Shown piece by piece: positions 27,131 to 36,261 of a DNA stretch of 64,000 bases; within the stretch, counting starts at the first letter, position 1; each line of letters starts with the position of its first letter. This DNA is from Shimia sediminis. Lineage in GTDB: Bacteria > Pseudomonadota > Alphaproteobacteria > Rhodobacterales > Rhodobacteraceae. The translations under genes were made by a program, and so were the position numbers. The DNA is taken from assembly GCF_003990645.1 (NCBI RefSeq), contig NZ_RYZK01000004.1, positions 62,001-126,000 of the forward strand, read 5' to 3'. The notes under the pieces are model-generated. The model did no database searches. It was not told the origin of the DNA and saw nothing but the letters and a program-made list of their open reading frames with translations.

Positions 27131-28071
27131 TGCAGATGCACCCCGCTCCGTTTTATCATGATGTGGCGGACGGGCCGGAAAACGGCACCGCCCATTGGCT
27201 AACCACGTCGGACGGGGTGCGTATTCGCATGGCACACTGGCGGGCGGAAGAAGAAAAAGGCACCATCCTGCTCTTCCCCGGCCGCACGGAATACGTCGAA
27301 AAATACGGACGCACGGCCGAGGCTTTTGGCAAGCGTGGTTACGCAATGCTGGCCATCGACTGGCGCGGACAAGGTCTTGCCGACCGTCTGATCGAGGACC
27401 GCGACTCGGGGTACGTCGCGGAATTTGCCGACTATCAGAAAGACCTCGCTGTGGTGATGGCAGCAGCCGAGGATCTGGACCTGCCCAAACCCTATTTCCT
27501 GATCGCTCACTCCATGGGCGGCGCTATTGGATTGCGTGCGGTGATGTCGGGGCTTCCGATCAAGGCCGCCGTGTTCTCGGCGCCAATGTGGGGCATCCTG
27601 ATGTCAGCGGTCATGCGCCCGACGGCATGGGCTCTCAGCTGGGCCAGTAAAAAGACCGGGATCGGCCACAAGCTAACCCCGGGCACCAAGGCACACACCT
27701 ACGTCCTTGCCGAGCCTTTTGAGGGCAACAACCTGACCCACGACGACGATATGTACCGCTACATGCAGGAACAGATGCGCCGGTACCCGGACATGGCGCT
27801 GGGGGGACCCTCGTTGCACTGGCTGCACGAGGCCCTGGGTGACATGAAAGACCTCGCCGGGCAACCGTCTCCGGATGTGCCTTGCCTGACCTTTCTCGGT
27901 GACCTGGAACAGATCGTCGAGCCAAAAGCCATCCACACCCGCATGGCAAACTGGCCGGACGGTGAGTTGGTGATGATCAAAGGTGCTGAACACGAAGTGC
28001 TGATGGAGCTCCCGGCCATTCGCGAGATGATCCACGACCGGACTGCCGCTTTTTTCGACGCCAACCGGTAA
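27130..28071 (+). CDS. Alpha/beta hydrolase (monoacylglycerol lipase / lysophospholipase L2-like)
   Basis: Hydrolase of 313 aa. The nucleophile elbow is AHSMGG, the acid is likely Asp in FLGDLEQIVEP and the base His in KGAEHEVLME. ILLFPGRTEYVEKYG is characteristic of the PldB/monoacylglycerol lipase branch, and no signal peptide is present. It probably cleaves a lysolipid or monoacylglycerol. Coupling with the SCP2 lipid-binding gene supports a lipid role (inference). Confidence 0.9.
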   Translation: MQMHPAPFYHDVADGPENGTAHWLTTSDGVRIRMAHWRAEEEKGTILLFPGRTEYVEKYGRTAEAFGKRGYAMLAIDWRGQGLADRLIEDRDSGYVAEFADYQKDLAVVMAAAEDLDLPKPYFLIAHSMGGAIGLRAVMSGLPIKAAVFSAPMWGILMSAVMRPTAWALSWASKKTGIGHKLTPGTKAHTYVLAEPFEGNNLTHDDDMYRYMQEQMRRYPDMALGGPSLHWLHEALGDMKDLAGQPSPDVPCLTFLGDLEQIVEPKAIHTRMANWPDGELVMIKGAEHEVLMELPAIREMIHDRTAAFFDANR

Positions 28072-28092
28072 GCACCAGCATCCCTGATAGCT

Positions 28093-28923
28093 TCAGGCGT
28101 CCACCATGACCCTATTGCGCTGGCTCCCCAGCCCCTCGACGGTTGTTTCCATCACATCTCCGGCTTTCAGGAACCTTGGCGGCGTCATTCCCATGCCCAC
28201 ACCCGGCGGCGTCCCTGTCGCAATCACATCCCCCGGATGCAGGGTCATCATCTGCGACAGGTAGGAAATCACCTGGGCCACCGAAAACACCATGGCCTGG
28301 GTACTGCCGGACTGCATCCGGGCACCATTCACATCCAGCGACAACGACAGATCCTGCGGATCCCCCACCTCGTCCGGCGTCACCAACCACGGTCCAAGCG
28401 GGCCGAAGCTGTCACAGCTCTTGCCTTTGGTCCATTGACCACCCCGCTCGATCTGAAACGCACGTTCCGAAACGTCATTGGCCACGCAATAACCCGCCAC
28501 ATGATCCAGCGCCTCAGCCTCGTTGACATATTTCGCAGGTTTTCCGATCACCACGCCCAGTTCTACTTCCCAGTCGGATTTCTCAGACCCGCGCGGCAGA
28601 ATGATCGGATCATTCGGGCCGACAATCGCACTGGTGGCTTTCATGAACAGGATCGGCTCGTCCGGCAGCGCCATCCCCGCTTCTGCAGCGTGATCGGAAT
28701 AGTTCAATCCGATGCACAGGTATTTGCCGACCTGCCCCACCGGCGCGCCCAACCGTGGGGTGCCCTCAACGCGCGGCAGATCCGTTGGGTCGATGTCAGG
28801 CAAGCTGGCAAGAGTATCTCCAGCCAAGTCCCCAATCACACCGGACAGGTCCCGAATGTGCCCATCAGCGTCCAGAACACCCGGTTTTTCCTGGCCGACA
28901 TCGCCAAACCTCACAAACTTCAT
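28093..28923 (-). CDS. Fumarylacetoacetate hydrolase family protein
   Basis: Protein of 276 aa with the FAH C-terminal domain: KYLCIGLNYSDHAAEAG, DWEVELGVVIGKPA with the ExE metal ligands, and GDVIATGTPPGVGMG. Members include 2-hydroxyhepta-dienedioate isomerases, ureidoglycolate lyases and acylpyruvate hydrolases; this motif set is closest to the UGL/2,4-diketo acid hydrolase type. I prefer the ATG at 28923, since GGAGGA is too close to the one at 28929. Substrate unknown. Confidence 0.9.
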   Translation of the reverse strand: MKFVRFGDVGQEKPGVLDADGHIRDLSGVIGDLAGDTLASLPDIDPTDLPRVEGTPRLGAPVGQVGKYLCIGLNYSDHAAEAGMALPDEPILFMKATSAIVGPNDPIILPRGSEKSDWEVELGVVIGKPAKYVNEAEALDHVAGYCVANDVSERAFQIERGGQWTKGKSCDSFGPLGPWLVTPDEVGDPQDLSLSLDVNGARMQSGSTQAMVFSVAQVISYLSQMMTLHPGDVIATGTPPGVGMGMTPPRFLKAGDVMETTVEGLGSQRNRVMVDA

Positions 28924-29083
28924 GCGCATTCCTCCAATATCTGACCCATTGCTGTTGCTTCCTGCCTAATGAACTTTGGCACCACGGAAAAGCACGTTCA
29001 CAGATCGCCGCGCCCCCTTGCACCCCCCCGCCCCCTCTGCCTATCTGTCACCTGACAATTGTACACCTTCCAAGAGGCCCTAA

Positions 29084-30904
29084 ATGCGCGACCTGCCCTT
29101 TCCCGTTCGAGACGCCAATGCCAGCCACGGTTCTGACAATCTGGGCGACCTGCCCGAATGGGACCTGAGCGATCTCTACACTGGCGACGACGCGCCTGAA
29201 CTGACAGCGGATCTGGAGTGGCTTGAACAGGAATGCGCCGCCTTTGCCGCTGATTACGAGGGGAAGCTGGCTGACCTTGACGCCGCGGGTCTCTTGATCT
29301 GCGTCCAGCGCAACGAGAGAATCAATCAGGTCGCAGGTCGCGTCATGTCCTATGCAGGCCTGCGTTATTATCAGCTGACCACCGATGCCGAACGCGCGCA
29401 GTTCATGTCGAACTGTCAGGAGGCGATCACCAATTTCACCACACCGCTGGTGTTCTTCACGCTGGAACTGAACCGGTTGGAGGACGATGTGCTGACCACT
29501 GCCTTTGCAGAAAATGCCGAGCTGGCGCGCTACGAACCGGTCTTTCGCCGCATTCGCGCAATGAAACCGCACCAATTGTCGGACGAGCTTGAGAAATTCC
29601 TGCACGATCTCGGTGTGGTTGGCGACGCATGGGAACGGCTGTTTGACGAAACCATCGCCGGTTTGACGTTCGAGATGGAGGGCGAAGATCTCAATATCGA
29701 GGCCACGCTCAACTACCTCACCGAACAGGACCGCTCCAAACGCGAGGCAGCCTCGCGTGAACTGGCGCGGGTCTTTCAGGAAAACATCAAGATCTTCTCC
29801 CGCGTGCACAACACCGCCGCCAAGGAAAAAGAGGTCATCGACCGTTGGCGCAACATGCCCAGCGCCCAGACCGGCCGCCACCTCAGCAACGATGTTGAGC
29901 CAGAAGTGGTCGAGGCCCTGCGCGACGCCGTTGTCGCCGCCTATCCAAAACTCAGCCATCGCTATTACGAGCTGAAACGCAAATGGCTCGGCCTCGATCG
30001 CATGCAGGTCTGGGACCGCAACGCGCCCCTGCCGATGGAAGACACCAAGACCGTCGATTGGCCCACCGCACGCAAGATGGTGATGGATGCCTACACCGCC
30101 TTTGACCCGCGTATGGGCGAGCTGGCGGAACCCTTCTTTGACAAGGGCTGGATTGATGCGGCGGTGAAGCCCGGCAAGGCCCCCGGCGCCTTTGCCCACC
30201 CCACCGTCACCAACGTGCACCCCTACGTGATGCTGAACTACTTGGGCAAACCACGCGACGTGATGACGCTTGCCCACGAGCTGGGCCACGGCGTGCACCA
30301 GGTTCTGGCGGCAGATCAGGGCGAAATGCTCTCTTCCACCCCGCTCACGCTGGCCGAAACTGCCTCAGTGTTTGGCGAGATGCTCACCTTCCGCAAGATG
30401 CTCGACAATGCCGAGACCCAGGAACAGCGCAAGATCCTGCTCGCCGGTAAGGTCGAGGACATGATCAACACCGTGGTGCGCCAGATCGCGTTTTACGATT
30501 TCGAATGCAAACTGCACTCTGCGCGCCGCGAAGGGGAACTCACCCCCGATGACATCAACGCGCTGTGGATGTCCGTACAAGCGGAAAGCCTGGGCGAAGC
30601 TTTTGATTTCATGGAAGGATACGAGACCTTCTGGGCCTATATCCCGCACTTCGTTCACTCGCCCTTCTACGTCTACGCCTATGCCTTTGGCGACGGCCTC
30701 GTCAACGCGCTCTACGCGGTCTATGCCTCGGGCGCCGAGGGCTTCGAGGACAAGTATTTCGACATGCTGAAAGCCGGCGGCTCCAAGCACCACAAGGAAC
30801 TGCTCGCGCCATTCGGTCTGGATGCCAGTGATCCGAAATTCTGGGACAAGGGTCTCTCGATGATCTCCGAGATGATTGATGAGTTGGAGGCGATGGAAGG
30901 GTGA
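29084..30904 (+). CDS. pepF: M3 family oligoendopeptidase F
   Basis: Zinc peptidase of 606 aa. The HExxH site is AHELGHGVHQ, with the third zinc ligand in the downstream TLAETASVFGE helix. N-terminal LPEWDLSDLYTGDD is the usual opening of PepF. It hydrolyses short peptides in the cytoplasm. The stop overlaps the GTG start of the next gene as GTGA. Confidence 0.95.
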   Translation: MRDLPFPVRDANASHGSDNLGDLPEWDLSDLYTGDDAPELTADLEWLEQECAAFAADYEGKLADLDAAGLLICVQRNERINQVAGRVMSYAGLRYYQLTTDAERAQFMSNCQEAITNFTTPLVFFTLELNRLEDDVLTTAFAENAELARYEPVFRRIRAMKPHQLSDELEKFLHDLGVVGDAWERLFDETIAGLTFEMEGEDLNIEATLNYLTEQDRSKREAASRELARVFQENIKIFSRVHNTAAKEKEVIDRWRNMPSAQTGRHLSNDVEPEVVEALRDAVVAAYPKLSHRYYELKRKWLGLDRMQVWDRNAPLPMEDTKTVDWPTARKMVMDAYTAFDPRMGELAEPFFDKGWIDAAVKPGKAPGAFAHPTVTNVHPYVMLNYLGKPRDVMTLAHELGHGVHQVLAADQGEMLSSTPLTLAETASVFGEMLTFRKMLDNAETQEQRKILLAGKVEDMINTVVRQIAFYDFECKLHSARREGELTPDDINALWMSVQAESLGEAFDFMEGYETFWAYIPHFVHSPFYVYAYAFGDGLVNALYAVYASGAEGFEDKYFDMLKAGGSKHHKELLAPFGLDASDPKFWDKGLSMISEMIDELEAMEG

Positions 30905-31377
30905 GAACTTTTCTGGGCAGTCTTGGCATCTTTTGCCTCGCTGGGACTGCTGTCGCAGCCAACACTCTTTTGGGGAGATGGGAATGTGACGCTCAGACGG
31001 AAGTGTCAAATCCGCCAACGCATATTGCGACAATGGTCGCGATGACATTTCGCCCACTTGGCACCTTGGAGCGTGTCACGCGCATGAAATTCACTTTTTT
31101 CGAACAGGATTACGAGTCGGAAACCGAAATCAGCACCAAGGAGACGTGGTCCCTCAAAGGCAATGTCTTGCTGACAGAAGTTACCGAAGTGGTTTCCGTT
31201 CGTTTTGGAAATGACGACAATCCGTCTCCAGAGTTGGTGGCAGAAGCAAAAAAAGAATGGTTGAATATGGGTCAGATCCGGGATGAGATTACGTTTCTGG
31301 CGCCTGACCATTTTCAGCTAGCGGGTATTAGTACGCCGCTTGATTGCAAGCTTCAGGGCCTTGATCCGACTTCCTAA
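30901..31377 (+). CDS. Secreted hypothetical protein coupled to pepF
   Basis: Protein of 158 aa starting with GTG inside the pepF stop. A signal peptide (MRTFLGSLGIFCLAGTAVAA) is followed by a beta-rich domain (LLGRWECDAQTE, THIATMVAMTFRPLGT, TEISTKETWSLKGNVLL) that resembles a lipocalin-like calycin. Two cysteines, one near each end, could form a disulfide. No function recognised. Codon use is less biased than in pepF, suggesting a lineage-specific gene. Confidence 0.7.
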   Translation: MRTFLGSLGIFCLAGTAVAANTLLGRWECDAQTEVSNPPTHIATMVAMTFRPLGTLERVTRMKFTFFEQDYESETEISTKETWSLKGNVLLTEVTEVVSVRFGNDDNPSPELVAEAKKEWLNMGQIRDEITFLAPDHFQLAGISTPLDCKLQGLDPTS

Positions 31378-31411
31378 AGGTCGCGACAATCGAATCCCGA
31401 AGTCATTCCGA

Positions 31412-32014
31412 CTACCCCCACTCCAGCACCCGCCGACGCACATTAATCGCGGCACGGAGGATCATGAAAAAGGCAAAGACCTCCATTACCTCTTCCATGA
31501 ACACCATCCCCGCGGTGCCGGTCTTTTGCTTCTCGAACACATCCGCGACGATAAAGGCCGCCGTGGCCAGGTACATCGCGCGGCAGATCGGGCCGGTGAA
31601 AATGCGCTTGGCCTCTGACAAGCGGTTTTTTACCCGAGCGACCAGCAGGAACAGGCTGAAGCCGATCAGGATCAGGACAATCGCCCCCATCACCAATTCG
31701 ACAACACCGACAACATCCGGCCCAGCCCCCAGCATCCGACCAAAGTTCAGCTCCCGCCCCGCGCCCGCAAAGGGAATGACCGACAGGAACAGGGCAAAAG
31801 AGAGATCGGCATTTTCGGATGATGTGCGCGGGGATTTGCCAAAGGCCATCACATGACTTTGCGCCATGATGAGAAACGCCAGGATCAACACAACCACCTG
31901 CGCGATTTCCATCAACTGGTTCTCTGCCGTGACCGGCACCCCTGCCAGAAACAGCAGGACACACAACAACAGCACAGCAACCGTCACGCCCCAGAAAACC
32001 TTGCTGTTGTTCAT
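31412..32014 (-). CDS. Multi-pass membrane protein of unknown function
   Basis: Protein of 200 aa with about five hydrophobic helices (VFWGVTVAVLLLCVLLFLAG, IAQVVVLILAFLIMA, VVELVMGAIVLILIGFSLFLL, AMYLATAAFIVADVF, and a last helix near FFMILRAA). Loops are short and contain basic RVKNRLSEAKR. No enzymatic motif is seen. The ATG at 32014 (MNNSKVFWG) directly precedes the first helix. It lies alone between convergent and divergent neighbours. Confidence 0.75.
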   Translation of the reverse strand: MNNSKVFWGVTVAVLLLCVLLFLAGVPVTAENQLMEIAQVVVLILAFLIMAQSHVMAFGKSPRTSSENADLSFALFLSVIPFAGAGRELNFGRMLGAGPDVVGVVELVMGAIVLILIGFSLFLLVARVKNRLSEAKRIFTGPICRAMYLATAAFIVADVFEKQKTGTAGMVFMEEVMEVFAFFMILRAAINVRRRVLEWG

Positions 32015-32106
32015 ATCACCGCCCGCCTTGTCACTATGGATGTCCCATAACTGCACGTTGCGCCCCGCAAAGAAAAGCCCCCTCAGGCACCACTCCCGCT
32101 TATTGT

Positions 32107-33087
32107 GTGATCCCCACTGCCCGCTTGCAATTCCACGGCATTTGCCGCCAAATCCCCCCCGTATTACCCAGCTTCGGACCCGACACGTTGACCCCGTTTC
32201 GCCGCCTCGTCATCTGGCTCTTGGCCCCTCTCCCACGCGTGCCCGGCGCGCCTCTTCGGTTTCGCAAGAAACTGAATGCATTTCACCAAACAACCGATCA
32301 CTACGCAGGCTCACTCACCACCGCTGACGCCATATTCAGTGGCCCGCGAAAAGAGCTGCCCGGCCTCCTCTATCACGACTTTCGCTTCACATGGAAAGAT
32401 CAGACCTACCGCCTTTACTGGCACGACAAGCACCACATCCACGAACCCCGCCACCTGAAACATCCCTACCCGGTCTGGATTGACCCCTGGGATCTCACGT
32501 CGGCATGGTTTCTCTCCAAAGAGTGCAAGATCACCCCCGTCCTGCCCGAGGACGAAGAAGAAGAGGACGACGGAGAAGAAGGCCCCCTGATGGTCGTCGA
32601 CGTGCATTACGCAGGCGACACCGCCACCGCCGCCGCTATTCTCTTTGCGGATTGGCACCGCGAGGACCCTTCAGAAACCCTCACCACCACGATCTCACCC
32701 GTTGCCGCCTATGAACCGGGCGCGTTTTACAAACGTGAATTGCCCTGCATTTTCGCGCTTCTGGACAAGATGCAGACACCGCCAACCCTGATTATCATCG
32801 ACGGCTATGTCACTCTGGGGGCCGAAGAGCGTGATGGGTTGGGCATGCACCTCTTCCGGGCCTTGAACGAAAAAATCCCAGTGATCGGCGTCGCCAAAAC
32901 CCAATTCCAAGGCACCCCCGACACCGCAGAACTCCTGCGCGGCACCAGTCAGCAGCCGCTCTATGTCACCGCCGCTGGCATGTCCGTTGAGGATGCCAAA
33001 TCCTGCATCCGGGCCATGCACGGGCCCCACCGCCTGCCGACCTTGCTGACCGCAGCCGACCGGCTGGCCCGTGACGCGGCGAACTAA
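32107..33087 (+). CDS. Endonuclease V-like protein with N-terminal extension
   Basis: Reading frame of 326 aa. Residues 162-326 align by eye with endonuclease V: VVDVHYAGD (D165), GAFYKRELP (E211), IIIDGYV (D232), IGVAKTQFQGT, LRGTSQQPLYVT, and HRLPTLLTAADRLA. The three acids of the nicking site are kept, but the DGHG loop reads DGYV. Endonuclease V cuts next to deaminated inosine in DNA or RNA. Residues 1-145 are of no family I know and are joined by an acidic linker (PEDEEEEDDGEEG). The start is uncertain: GTG at 32107, or an internal ATG at 32590 that would give only the nuclease part. Its stop overlaps that of the convergent flavodoxin gene. Confidence 0.7.
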   Translation: MIPTARLQFHGICRQIPPVLPSFGPDTLTPFRRLVIWLLAPLPRVPGAPLRFRKKLNAFHQTTDHYAGSLTTADAIFSGPRKELPGLLYHDFRFTWKDQTYRLYWHDKHHIHEPRHLKHPYPVWIDPWDLTSAWFLSKECKITPVLPEDEEEEDDGEEGPLMVVDVHYAGDTATAAAILFADWHREDPSETLTTTISPVAAYEPGAFYKRELPCIFALLDKMQTPPTLIIIDGYVTLGAEERDGLGMHLFRALNEKIPVIGVAKTQFQGTPDTAELLRGTSQQPLYVTAAGMSVEDAKSCIRAMHGPHRLPTLLTAADRLARDAAN

Positions 33088-33569
33088 AACACCCCCATTG
33101 CCAGCCCAGCGCCCAACGCCAGGCCGATCTCGCGGCAGCGTTCCAACGCTTTGGCATTAATCACTTTCTCTGCCAAAATCGCCTCGGGACTTTGCGCATG
33201 GGTGCAGACAATCACCGCGGGTTGCACTTCGCGCAGCCGCCATCCCGTCGCGATCCGCGCCAATTGCCGCGCCGCATTCTCTCCATCAGATCCGGCACAG
33301 ATCATCTGTGCATAGGGGCGTCCCTCAATCTGACCCAACACCGGATAGTAACAGCGATCAAAGAACTCTTTCATCTGCCCGGACAGGGCCGCGAGGTTTT
33401 CCGGCGCGCAAAAGAGATAACCCTGTGCCGCAAGCAAGGCATCCGGCCCGGCCTCATCTGCTCGCAACACTTCCACCTCAACTTCGCTCCGTGCGGCCTC
33501 TGCCGCAGCCTCAACCATCTGTCGGCTGCCGCCGGTGCGCGAGTGATAGACAATCAGAAGCTTCGCCAT
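33084..33569 (-). CDS. Flavodoxin / NADPH-dependent FMN reductase family protein
   Basis: Protein of 161 aa. IVYHSRTGGSRQM is the FMN phosphate loop and LFCAPENLAALSGQMKEFFDR covers the flavin-contacting segment. The ATG at 33569 (MAKLLIVYHS) starts the first strand; a longer reading to 33701 overlaps the upstream gene. It lies 4 bp after the Gfo/Idh/MocA gene, in the same operon. It probably acts as a flavin-dependent reductase; partner unknown. Confidence 0.85.
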   Translation of the reverse strand: MAKLLIVYHSRTGGSRQMVEAAAEAARSEVEVEVLRADEAGPDALLAAQGYLFCAPENLAALSGQMKEFFDRCYYPVLGQIEGRPYAQMICAGSDGENAARQLARIATGWRLREVQPAVIVCTHAQSPEAILAEKVINAKALERCREIGLALGAGLAMGVF

Positions 33570-33573
33570 CAGC

Positions 33574-34548
33574 TCAGACCCGTGTCGCAATCTCGAACAC
33601 CCGATCCAGCACCGCCTGGGTGCCCCGCGCATCCTCCAGCGACCAGGGAAAGGCCGCCTGCCCGCGCACCGCACGCCCAAAGGCCTCGACCTGTTCGACA
33701 TATTGCGCCACCTGCGGCCAACTCTCGACCTGCACCGGGCCGTTGCCTTGCCGCATCTCTATCTGCGCCTCACCGGCAACCCCCGCATTGAAAGGCACCC
33801 GAATCTTGATGGAGCCCTCGGTGCCATGAAACAGCATTTCCTGATAGGGCTGCATACGCGTCGACACCATGGTGAACAGGCTCGCCGGTCCCAGCGTCGC
33901 ATGCACCTCGGCTTTGACATCGACGCCGTTCTGATAGGTCAGCCGCGCAGAAAGGATTTCAGGCTCCAGCCCCGTTGCGAACCGCGCCGCACCCAGCGTG
34001 TAAACACCGATGTCAGGCAGCCCGCCACCGCCCATTTCTGGTCGATTGCGAATGTTATCGAGATCGGTATTTCGGAACGAAAACAAACCGTTAATATGTA
34101 AAAGGTCACCGATAAACCCATTTGCCAGCAAGGCCTTGACCCGCTGCCATTGCGGGTGGTGCACAATCATGTAGGCCTCGGCCATGACCAGACCTGTGCG
34201 ATCTCGCAATGCAATCAGCGCGTCGATCTCTGCCGCCCGCATCGCGAGGGGTTTCTCACATAGAACATGTTTACCCGCCTGCATCGCGTTGGTGCTCCAG
34301 GGCACATGCAAAGTATTGGGCAGTGGAATATAGATCGCATCCACATCCGGATCCGCGAGCAGGGCGTCATAGCTCTCATGCACCCGCAATCCGGGGCAAA
34401 ACGCCTGAAACGGCGCGGCCCGCGCGGCATTGCGTGTGGCCAAAGCCACCAGCTCGGCCCCTTCGGCGGCATGAATCGCGGGGGCCATGTGTTTCAGCGC
34501 GAAATTCGCAGACCCCAGAATACCCCAGCGGATCGGTTCACCCATCAT
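33574..34548 (-). CDS. Gfo/Idh/MocA family oxidoreductase
   Basis: NAD(P)-dependent dehydrogenase of 324 aa. IRWGILGSANFA is the Rossmann opening, IYIPLPNTLH and HVLCEKPLAM supply the family EKP motif with the catalytic lysine. The C-terminal domain is the usual beta-sheet substrate domain. Sugars, inositols or trihydrocarbyl diols are typical substrates; this one is unknown. Start is one of two adjacent ATGs (34548 or 34545). It is flanked within 6 bp by the DksA-like gene upstream and the flavodoxin gene downstream. Confidence 0.9.
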   Translation of the reverse strand: MMGEPIRWGILGSANFALKHMAPAIHAAEGAELVALATRNAARAAPFQAFCPGLRVHESYDALLADPDVDAIYIPLPNTLHVPWSTNAMQAGKHVLCEKPLAMRAAEIDALIALRDRTGLVMAEAYMIVHHPQWQRVKALLANGFIGDLLHINGLFSFRNTDLDNIRNRPEMGGGGLPDIGVYTLGAARFATGLEPEILSARLTYQNGVDVKAEVHATLGPASLFTMVSTRMQPYQEMLFHGTEGSIKIRVPFNAGVAGEAQIEMRQGNGPVQVESWPQVAQYVEQVEAFGRAVRGQAAFPWSLEDARGTQAVLDRVFEIATRV

Positions 34549-34554
34549 CTGTTC

Positions 34555-34824
34555 CTATTTCAACTGACTGTCTTTCGAGCCGCGCCGGTTGATGCCACCG
34601 CGCGCCTTGTGGGCGGCGTCGCGTTCCTGCATGCAATCGATGCACAGCTTCACCCCGGGGACGGCCTGACGTCGGGCTTCGGGAATTTCCTCATCGCACT
34701 CGGCGCAAAACCGCAGGCTTTCCCCCACCGGGGTTTTCTGCGCCTTCAAACGCGCCAATTCATCGTTGATGGACGCTTCAATCTGTTCCTGAACCGCCCC
34801 GTCTTTGGCCCAACCTGTTGCCAT
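34555..34824 (-). CDS. DksA/TraR-type zinc finger protein
   Basis: Protein of 89 aa with a C4 zinc finger (CAECDEEIPEARR ... CIDC) typical of DksA/TraR. It lacks the long N-terminal coiled coil of full DksA, like phage and plasmid TraR-type proteins. Such small forms can bind the RNA polymerase secondary channel, but the role here is unknown. It heads a three-gene operon with Gfo/Idh/MocA and flavodoxin genes. Confidence 0.88.
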   Translation of the reverse strand: MATGWAKDGAVQEQIEASINDELARLKAQKTPVGESLRFCAECDEEIPEARRQAVPGVKLCIDCMQERDAAHKARGGINRRGSKDSQLK

Positions 34825-34926
34825 GACATGTCCTCCTGCCAGAATGCAGCCTAACCGGAGACCGGAATTTGGGCAACGGGGTGGGTGGGTGGGCGTTGGC
34901 CAAATTCCGGCCCCACCCAGCCCAAA

Positions 34927-34961
34927 GCAAAACGCCCTGGCGTGTTCACCAGGGCGTTTCA
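34927..34961 (-). terminator. Intrinsic terminator of rpoH
   Basis: AAACGCCCTGG and CCAGGGCGTTT form an 11-bp perfect stem with an 8-base loop; on the minus strand TTTTGCTTT follows. It begins about 30 bp after the rpoH stop. Confidence 0.88.
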
Positions 34962-34990
34962 GAATGTGTTGCGCGGTCAGAGCGCCGCAA

Positions 34991-35887
34991 TCATCCCGCG
35001 GTCAGCATACCGCGTTCGGCCGCCAGGCTGCGCATGCGCTTTTGCAACTTCTCAAACGCACGCACTTCGATCTGGCGGATACGTTCGCGGCTGACCTCAT
35101 ATTGCGTGCTGAGATCTTCCAGCGTCACGTTTTTCTCGCTCAGCCTGCGTTGGGTCAAAATGTCCTTTTCACGGTCATTCAGCACATCCATGGCCAGCGC
35201 AAGCAGTTCACGGCGCGCATCCAACTCATCCCTGGCCTCATAGTCTGCGGCTTGATCGGCATCTTCGTCTTCCAGCCAATCCTGCCACTCCATCGTGCCT
35301 TCGCCCTCGGAGCCGACTTGTGCATTCAGCGAGGCGTCCCCACCGCTCATGCGCCGGTTCATCGAGATCACCTCGTCCTCGGTCACACCAAGATCAGTGG
35401 CAATGCGCTGAACGTTTTCAGGACGCAGGTCGCCCTCTTCCAGCGCGCCGATACGCGCCTTGGCCTTACGCAGGTTGAAGAACAGTTTCTTCTGCGCCGA
35501 CGTTGTGCCCAACTTGACCATCGACCATGACCGCAGGACATATTCCTGGATCGAGGCACGGATCCACCACATGGCATAGGTCGCCAAACGGAAGCCTTTT
35601 TCAGGATCAAACTTTTTCACAGCCTGCATCAGGCCCACATTGGCCTCGGAAATCACTTCAGCCTGCGGCAACCCATAGCCGCGATAGCCCATGGCGATTT
35701 TGGCGGCGAGCCGCAGGTGCGAGGTGACCATCTTATGCGCCGCGGCTGTGTCTTCTTTTTCGACCCACGCCTTGGCCAGCATGTATTCTTCTTCCGGCTC
35801 CAAGAGCGGGAATTTGCGGATTTCCTGCATGTAGCGGTTCAAGCCGCCTTCAGGTGTCGGTGCCGGGAGGTTTGCGTAATTACCCAT
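34991..35887 (-). CDS. rpoH: RNA polymerase sigma factor RpoH (sigma-32)
   Basis: Heat-shock sigma factor of 298 aa. Region 2 reads LIAS-like SEANVGLMQAVKKFDPEKGFRLATYAMWWI, the RpoH box is QKKLFFNLR, and region 4 ends with SRERIRQIEVRAFEKLQ. It directs polymerase to chaperone and protease genes. The ATG at 35887 (MGNYANLPAP) has AGGGGG upstream; the reading to 35932 is not needed. Upstream lies a sigma-32-like promoter, suggesting self-activation. Confidence 0.96.
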   Translation of the reverse strand: MGNYANLPAPTPEGGLNRYMQEIRKFPLLEPEEEYMLAKAWVEKEDTAAAHKMVTSHLRLAAKIAMGYRGYGLPQAEVISEANVGLMQAVKKFDPEKGFRLATYAMWWIRASIQEYVLRSWSMVKLGTTSAQKKLFFNLRKAKARIGALEEGDLRPENVQRIATDLGVTEDEVISMNRRMSGGDASLNAQVGSEGEGTMEWQDWLEDEDADQAADYEARDELDARRELLALAMDVLNDREKDILTQRRLSEKNVTLEDLSTQYEVSRERIRQIEVRAFEKLQKRMRSLAAERGMLTAG

Positions 35888-36261
35888 AGTATGCCCCCTG
35901 TTCTGTCGAATGTTATAGGTCTTAACATTCATCTAGGTTGGCGCTAACGGCCTTTCAAGGACCGCTAACAAAATTTCCTTATGAAAAGATTAAGGCTTCG
36001 AAGCCGCTTTACCATAACTATGACAGCGCTTTCACGGCGTTGTGTTGCAGGTGCAGCATTTGTTTCAAAGCCACCTGTGCCGAGTCCTATTTACCACAGG
36101 TTCTGGCAAACCTCTTTGTGCCCCCTGTCGCTGTTTTGCCAAACTGTTACCCTCATGGCGCCCAGAAGAGATGACAATTTTAACGAACCCGCAAAAGCGG
36201 GATGGGTATTTTAGGCAGCAATATGCGACGCGAAACAGCGTCCTTCGGGCAGGAGACGACA
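35888..36261. other. Divergent intergenic region, rpoH / outer-membrane protein
   Basis: About 374 bp without a convincing gene. The left part holds the rpoH promoter and dyad. The rest is less GC-rich and carries no hairpin with a T-run that I can see. It must also hold the promoter of the gene at 36262. Confidence 0.5.
35908..35959 (-). promoter_or_regulatory. Sigma-32-like promoter and inverted repeat upstream of rpoH
   Basis: On the minus strand CTTGAA (35959-35954), a 17-bp spacer and CTAGAT (35936-35931) match an alphaproteobacterial heat-shock promoter. Directly after it, GAATGTTA/TAACATTC (35908-35930) forms an 8-bp dyad with a 7-base loop over the expected start site. Confidence 0.5.

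Noticed and set aside
29048-30298. Long minus-strand frame opposite pepF
   Set aside because: Antisense shadow of a clear M3 peptidase gene; composition follows the mirrored codon bias.
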